Below are positions 61,401 to 64,000 of a DNA stretch of 64,000 nucleotides, one piece after another. The stretch's first letter is position 1. Each line of letters opens with the position of its first letter. Below the pieces are notes generated by a model that saw only the letters and a program-made list of their open reading frames with translations, did not search any database and had not been told where the DNA came from. Origin of the DNA: Tyto alba (Eukaryota > Chordata > Aves > Strigiformes > Tytonidae); NCBI RefSeq assembly GCF_018691265.1, contig NW_024881282.1, positions 52,025,122-52,089,121 of the forward strand, in the 5' to 3' direction. The position numbers were made by a program, and so were the translations under genes.

Positions 61401-62517
61401 AAACAGATGTACACACAGGCTTTAATTTTCTGCTTTGCTAGTCCGATAGGGCAAACTGTAAAGACTAACAAGCTGAAACAAACTAACTGTGCTAGTTACA
61501 ATGTGAAACTTCTCTTCAAAGCTGTCCCAAACTCTTGCATAGTGAGTTTACTTCAATTCATGCTTCATGGAATATAAGTGGCACAGAAGGAATATTAAAA
61601 AAAAACCTGACCTCACAAACAAGAAACAGTCTCAGGAACACTAGAAGCTTCTCAAAGAAGAGGCCCTCCTTAAAGGACACAAAAACTCATAAGGGCCAAG
61701 AACAAAAAGTAAGTCATAATGAAGGTAGTACCTCTTCAGAGGGTGCTCTGGAAAAGCCACACCACACGTAAAGTTAAATAAAGCTAGGAAGAGAAGGTAC
61801 TGAAGCAACAAAAGTCTCCGCAATACAAGTAACTGCACCCTGACCCCACAACACATTTGCAGTTTCTGTAAAGCATGTAGGACCTATTAACACAGTATTC
61901 TGAATGTTAGTGAAGAGGTAAGTTCCATATTTGATAACCAAGACCATATATGTATTTCATGTTTTTATCTCTGCTTGAAAAGTGCTGCAATACTACAATT
62001 CTTCCCCTACACATCACCTGCCTTCTCACAGTCAAATATCAATGTGGCAACTACCATGATTTATAACCTTTTTAAATCTATTTAGCATTCAAGAATTATC
62101 AGCAAAGAACAAACATGTCATTCATGTACTTTCAGCAAGGACTGCATGCACTATTTGTCACCTGAAACCCCAAATGTTAATCCACAATGTCAACAAAAGA
62201 TAGATCTTTAAGAAAGTTCAATTAAGGCAGGTAGCCTACAAGTACAAGGGTTCCTTTGTGGACATCAATGTCACAATTATTTTGCATGACAGTGGTCCTT
62301 CAAGTTTTTCAAAAGCGCTTTAGGTTGTTCGGTCATTAAACAATTCTTTACACCATAGCAAAAGAATACCTACCATTTCACAGCTAAGTTTTGCACCTCA
62401 CCATTTTTATCTTCCAGTAATTTCAAAATCATCTTCACCACCTTTCTTTCACTGTCATCATCCAGCTTGATAGAATCTTTCTGTAGTTCTGTCATCAAGT
62501 CATTAGTAGCCATAAAC
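37189..62517 (-). CDS. CAND1: CAND1, cullin-associated NEDD8-dissociated protein 1 (coding exons 2-15; exon 1 outside window)
   Basis: CAND1 is a cytosolic and nuclear all-HEAT-repeat solenoid. It wraps around un-neddylated cullin-RBX1, masks the neddylation lysine and the adaptor site, and acts as the exchange factor that lets cullin-RING ligases swap substrate receptors. Fourteen exons with AG/GT borders join in frame to 3,625 nt: the last base of codon 23, 1,206 more complete sense codons plus one, i.e. residues 24-1230, then TAG. With 23 residues from an unseen exon 1 the protein would be 1,230 residues, the human length. Identity to the human protein as I remember it is near complete, with roughly a dozen conservative changes. 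An acidic Asp/Glu-rich loop lies at about residues 312-345. The paralogue CAND2 is less likely because of this near identity. Exon count (15) matches human CAND1. Confidence 0.98.
37414..38511 (-). other. CAND1: CAND1 intron 14 (1,098 bp)
   Basis: The last intron is AT-rich, with several A-runs on plus (37480-37490, 37566-37577, 37596-37608) and nothing else recognisable. Confidence 0.85.
38512..38619 (-). CDS. CAND1: CAND1 exon 14 (residues 1121-1156)
   Basis: After CAACCTAG the exon reads [13 protein letters not shown]... to ...LRATCTTK, in phase 0 at both ends, with a GTATTT donor. It is 108 bp and encodes a HEAT helix pair in the C-terminal region. Confidence 0.97.
38847..39011 (-). CDS. 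CAND1: CAND1 exon 13 (residues 1066-1120)
   Basis: After GCTGACAG the exon reads [13 protein letters not shown]... to ...GLKDHYDIK, in phase 0 at both ends. The donor is GTTAGC. The intron before it is only 98 bp. The Met in VEMGPF is internal. Confidence 0.98.
39110..39279 (-). CDS. CAND1: CAND1 exon 12 (residues 1009-1065)
   Basis: After ATTGCAG the exon completes Gly1009 and reads [13 protein letters not shown]... to ...KVRKELIRE, ending in phase 0 before GTATGT. It encodes C-terminal HEAT repeats near the hairpin that competes with SKP1-type adaptors for the cullin N-terminus. It is separated from exon 11 by the 2.7-kb intron that contains the solo LTR. Confidence 0.98.
40575..40579. repeat. 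Target-site duplication, left copy (AATCA)
   Basis: Exact 5-bp match to 41523-41527 on the other side of the solo LTR. Confidence 0.85.
40580..41522 (+). mobile_element. Solo LTR of an avian endogenous retrovirus (ERVL-like), in CAND1 intron 11, antisense
   Basis: A 943-bp element starts TGTACTGG and ends CTAACACA, giving the TG...CA ends of retroviral LTRs. It is flanked by an exact 5-bp duplication AATCA (40575-40579 and 41523-41527); 5 bp suits ERVL-type integration. It carries AATAAA at 41339-41344 on plus, so it is transcribed opposite to CAND1. Around 40960-41125 there is a degenerate tandem array of about 45-bp units, each with a variant of CCCACGCTGGAGCAG. No internal gag, pol or env sequence is present, so it is a recombined solo LTR. 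An open frame of 232 codons on its minus strand (40569-41267) is a by-product of GC-rich repeat sequence. Confidence 0.9.
41523..41527. repeat. Target-site duplication, right copy (AATCA)
   Basis: Exact 5-bp match to 40575-40579. Confidence 0.85.
41985..42080 (-). CDS. CAND1: CAND1 exon 11 (residues 977-1008)
   Basis: After CATATTAG the exon completes Gly977 and reads [14 protein letters not shown]... to ...DPLLKNCI, leaving one base of Gly1009 before GTAAGT. It begins the C-terminal region that, in known structures, occupies the adaptor-binding end of the cullin. Confidence 0.97.
42746..42760. repeat. CAND1: Poly(G)15 homopolymer in CAND1 intron 10
   Basis: Fifteen consecutive G on plus, C in the CAND1 transcript, followed by AGGCGGG. 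Pure G/C homopolymers of this length are rare and often length-polymorphic. Confidence 0.95.
42886..44379 (-). CDS. CAND1: CAND1 exon 10, large central exon (residues 479-976)
   Basis: This 1,494-bp exon, very long for a vertebrate internal exon, carries 497 complete codons, about 40 percent of the protein. After TTCCAG it completes Gly479 and reads [12 protein letters not shown]... through the central and C-terminal HEAT repeats to ...[10 protein letters not shown], with one base of Gly977 before GTAAGT. The open frame runs unbroken. Recalled differences from human are conservative (for example Ser/Asn near [13 protein letters not shown], Glu for Asp in MLEFFQ, Val-Ala for Ile-Ser at the end). 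Confidence 0.99.
45020..45161 (-). CDS. CAND1: CAND1 exon 9 (residues 432-478)
   Basis: After GATTACAG the exon reads [12 protein letters not shown]... to ...HVPVLVP and leaves one base of Gly479 before GTATGA. It has no Met-started frame of its own and was located by splice sites and protein match. Val473 is Ile in human as I recall it. Confidence 0.97.
45840..46132 (-). CDS. CAND1: CAND1 exon 8 (residues 334-431), end of acidic loop
   Basis: After TTTTTTCAAG the exon completes Gly334, finishes the acidic loop ([10 protein letters not shown]) and reads [13 protein letters not shown]... to ...LTMLQSQ. It ends in phase 0 at CAG before a weak GTTATT donor. The donor is fixed by the next exon, which starts with the expected Val-Pro-Asn. 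Ala381 replaces a Ser in human as I recall it. Open frame past the donor is intronic. Confidence 0.98.
47183..47328 (-). CDS. CAND1: CAND1 exon 7 (residues 285-333), start of acidic loop
   Basis: After TATGCAG the exon completes Arg285 and reads [12 protein letters not shown]... to an Asp/Glu-rich run ending GGDDDDQ. It leaves one base of Gly334 before GTAGAT. The acidic run uses mostly GAT and GAA codons and looks like a GAT microsatellite at DNA level. It is the first half of a flexible acidic loop between HEAT repeats, continued in exon 8. Confidence 0.97.
47798..47903 (-). CDS. CAND1: CAND1 exon 6 (residues 250-284)
   Basis: After ATACCAG the exon completes Gly250 and reads [13 protein letters not shown]... 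to ...QAFESFVR, leaving two bases of Arg285 before GTAAGT. It encodes a HEAT repeat pair. Confidence 0.97.
47996..48252 (-). CDS. CAND1: CAND1 exon 5 (residues 164-249)
   Basis: After a TTTTAAG acceptor the exon completes Arg164 and reads [13 protein letters not shown]... to ...RQAGHRI, leaving one base of Gly250 before GTAAGA. Met209 and Thr220 differ from Ile and Ser in human CAND1 as I recall it. The following intron is only 92 bp. Confidence 0.98.
48684..48807 (-). CDS. CAND1: CAND1 exon 4 (residues 123-163)
   Basis: This exon has no open-frame start of its own and was found by its splice borders. After TTTCAG it completes Gly123, reads [15 protein letters not shown]... to ...DIMADMLS, and leaves two bases of Arg164 before GTAAAC. 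It encodes N-terminal HEAT repeat helices. Confidence 0.97.
48808..50625 (-). other. CAND1: CAND1 intron 3 (1,818 bp)
   Basis: AT-rich intron with no extra exon or repeat recognised. The 88-codon minus-strand frame at 48983-49249 is aromatic-rich noise. Confidence 0.85.
50626..50780 (-). CDS. CAND1: CAND1 exon 3 (residues 71-122)
   Basis: The exon opens after an ACAG acceptor, completes Cys71 and reads [16 protein letters not shown]... to ...GELPPASS. It leaves one base of Gly123 before GTAAGG. It is separated from exon 2 by an 11.6-kb intron, the largest complete intron here. It encodes N-terminal HEAT repeat helices. An open frame continues past the donor for 15 more codons, but that tail is intronic. 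Confidence 0.98.
54035..54051. repeat. CAND1: Poly(A)17 homopolymer in CAND1 intron 2
   Basis: Seventeen consecutive A followed by CACACA. Confidence 0.95.
55967..56011. repeat. CAND1: AAT microsatellite and poly(A) tract in intron 2
   Basis: A few AAT units, then A21, one C, and A11. It is T-rich on the transcript strand and not near a splice site. Confidence 0.9.
62374..62517 (-). CDS. CAND1: CAND1 exon 2 (residues 24-70)
   Basis: This is the first coding exon in the window. A CAG acceptor precedes the exon and its first base completes Arg23. It reads [11 protein letters not shown]... to ...NLAVK and ends with two bases of Cys71 before a GTAGGT donor. It encodes part of the N-terminal HEAT repeats, which contact the RBX1/C-terminal end of the cullin in known structures. 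The Met in FMATNDL is internal, not the start: the reading frame enters from a splice acceptor. Confidence 0.97.
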
Positions 62518-64000
62518 CTGACAAAAGATAGTTGGATAATTATTGCTAAAAGGATATGGGTTATTCACAGTGCTCAGGATTTGATTCTCAGTTTTCATCA
62601 TTTGCTATCAAATAAATCACATTTAACATTGGACTAATGTTACCTGTTTTGTGATGCCAGTAGCATTTATTTTAGTTAAAGAATAAAAAGGAGAAAAATT
62701 GTATTTAAAAATTACAATAACTTAGCTAGGTCATTATTCTTCCCTGATGAGAACAGCTACATATCTTATTTCGACTATTTAAATTATGTTCCAAACGATC
62801 TACACAAAGAAAAAACGGATACATTCCAAAATTAAGTAGTCCTTTCATTATCTATGTTGATGTTGTAAAAAAATATACTTTTTTTTTAAAGTCTGTTAAA
62901 AAAAATATTAGTGTCTGCTCTCAGTTTATTTTAAAACAACTTTTAAGCAAGAAGAAAAAAAAAAAAAAACAGTTTTTCAAACATTCTCCCACAAAATTCA
63001 CAGAAGTCAAACACTAAAGAAAGGAAAAATAGAATCTGGGTTCCATATTAAAGACCAAGATAAATTCTTGAGAGATCAAGCAAATAAAATCACCTTTCGT
63101 ACTAATTAATTTACTATTCAATAATAGTGTCATATCCACCAATACAAGAACATATTGAGAAATTACTTTCCAAAAATATTGCTTTTATGCTTTTTATATC
63201 TTTTCCTTCTGAAGTTTGTTTTCCAATCTGTTGTTCTTTTGTAAGGGCCCTCTCTTCTCAGAAGTAATACATCTGTATTTCTCCATCATGAATCCCATGG
63301 GCTTCAGTACCAATCCCAACCCCCATTCAAAGCCCCAGACAAAAACGGTTTGTAATTAAACAGTTAAAGTTGACATTTGGACTTCAGGCGCATCAGCCTC
63401 AGGCAGACATCACTTGAGCTCAGGTCATACTTGGAAGGTTATCTCTACAGCCTGACATGCTAGATACTTTTTTACTGAAAAGGAAAGCCAAGGCTCTGAA
63501 TAATCTTAATATGCATCACAAATGCCAGATGCCTGCCCTCACATAATGGCCCTCAACTTGTTCTGTCTTTTAATACAGTAACTCCAGTCTAATAGTCTCA
63601 AGGTGTTTCTAAGATAAGACCTCACTCATTTTTCATTCACTCCAACAGTCCCACTGAAGCAAGCCTGTAATCTGACAGGAACCAGATGTGCATATGAACA
63701 GATGATGAATGCAAATGGCATCAGCTTTTAAGCACAGCAAGGAGAAAAGCTACTTGGTAGGTAAAGGTAATAGACAAACAGGATGGGAATAAGGATATAC
63801 ACAAAGTCACATAGTACTAGAACATGCAAAAACTGTCTCTGTGTTACTGTTATATTTACCTCTCTTTCTTAACCCTTCTTAATAGCCTCCCCTCACTTCC
63901 TTGGACAGTAACTCCCATTTCCTAGCCTTAAGAGTTCACATACACTCATCACCTACTTGTGACAAGTTCCTAAACTAAGCAGAGCTTGCACATCCTCAGG
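62518..64000 (-). other. CAND1: CAND1 intron 1, 3' part
   Basis: Sequence upstream of the exon 2 acceptor. No ATG exon encoding the expected N-terminus (MASASYHISNLLEK...) and no CpG-island promoter is visible, so exon 1 and the promoter lie beyond position 64000. It holds only A/T-rich tracts (for example 62949-62970). Confidence 0.85.

Larger units (their letters stand above)
50781..62373 (-). other. CAND1: CAND1 intron 2 (11,593 bp)
   Basis: The largest complete intron. No exon, nested gene or recognisable transposon was found. Chance open frames up to 148 codons (54827-55273) are present. Low-complexity tracts: A17 at 54035-54051, an AAT/poly-A tract at 55967-56011, and short C runs at 53660-53690 and 61203-61212. 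Large first introns often carry regulatory elements, but none can be named here. Confidence 0.8.

Noticed and set aside
62372..62518. Met in FMATNDL as a possible CAND1 start codon
   Set aside because: It follows a proper CAG acceptor and a split Arg codon, and the family has 23 residues upstream. It is an internal methionine.
1..64000. tRNA, rRNA, CRISPR, prokaryotic operon or phage features
   Set aside because: No cloverleaf, rRNA core, regularly spaced repeat array or dense coding was seen. Intron-exon structure and CR1/LTR content are those of a bird genome.

Overview
The window is bird nuclear DNA. Two retrotransposon groups point to this: CR1 LINE fragments (typical of sauropsids and abundant in birds) and two solo LTRs of a family I recall as widespread in birds. 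The one gene is a vertebrate protein-coding gene with ordinary GT-AG introns. I cannot name the species. No prokaryotic genes, CRISPR arrays, insertion sequences or operons are present.

Right part (about 36.9-64.0 kb): 14 coding exons of CAND1 on the minus strand, from exon 2 (62374-62517) to the stop codon in exon 15 (37189-37413). Exon 1, with the start codon and promoter, lies beyond the high-coordinate edge, so the rightmost 1.5 kb is part of intron 1. The exons splice in frame to 3,625 nt. That equals 1,207 residues after the split codon 23, which gives 1,230 residues if exon 1 supplies the usual 23. This is the human length, so no indel is apparent. CAND1 is the HEAT-repeat exchange factor that binds un-neddylated cullin-RBX1 and swaps substrate-receptor modules on SCF and other cullin-RING ubiquitin ligases. 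Intron 11 carries a 943-bp solo LTR in antisense orientation with an exact 5-bp target-site duplication.

Left part (about 1-36.9 kb): no gene I can support. It lies downstream of CAND1 and, by synteny with human 12q14.3-q15, is probably part of the long gene-poor interval between CAND1 and DYRK2. It holds a 945-bp solo LTR (17875-18819, minus) with its own 5-bp duplication, two CR1 fragments (about 20990-21610 and 35622-36072, both plus), low-complexity tracts, and a few AT-rich stretches with homeodomain-like motifs. The longest open frames there are chance frames in GC-rich DNA or lie inside repeats.

I found no undescribed biological system. The most useful observations are the complete exon structure with the full-length match to human, the two dated-by-structure LTR insertions, the 3'-truncated CR1 copy, the weak exon 8 donor site, and several noncoding blocks that can be tested for conservation.
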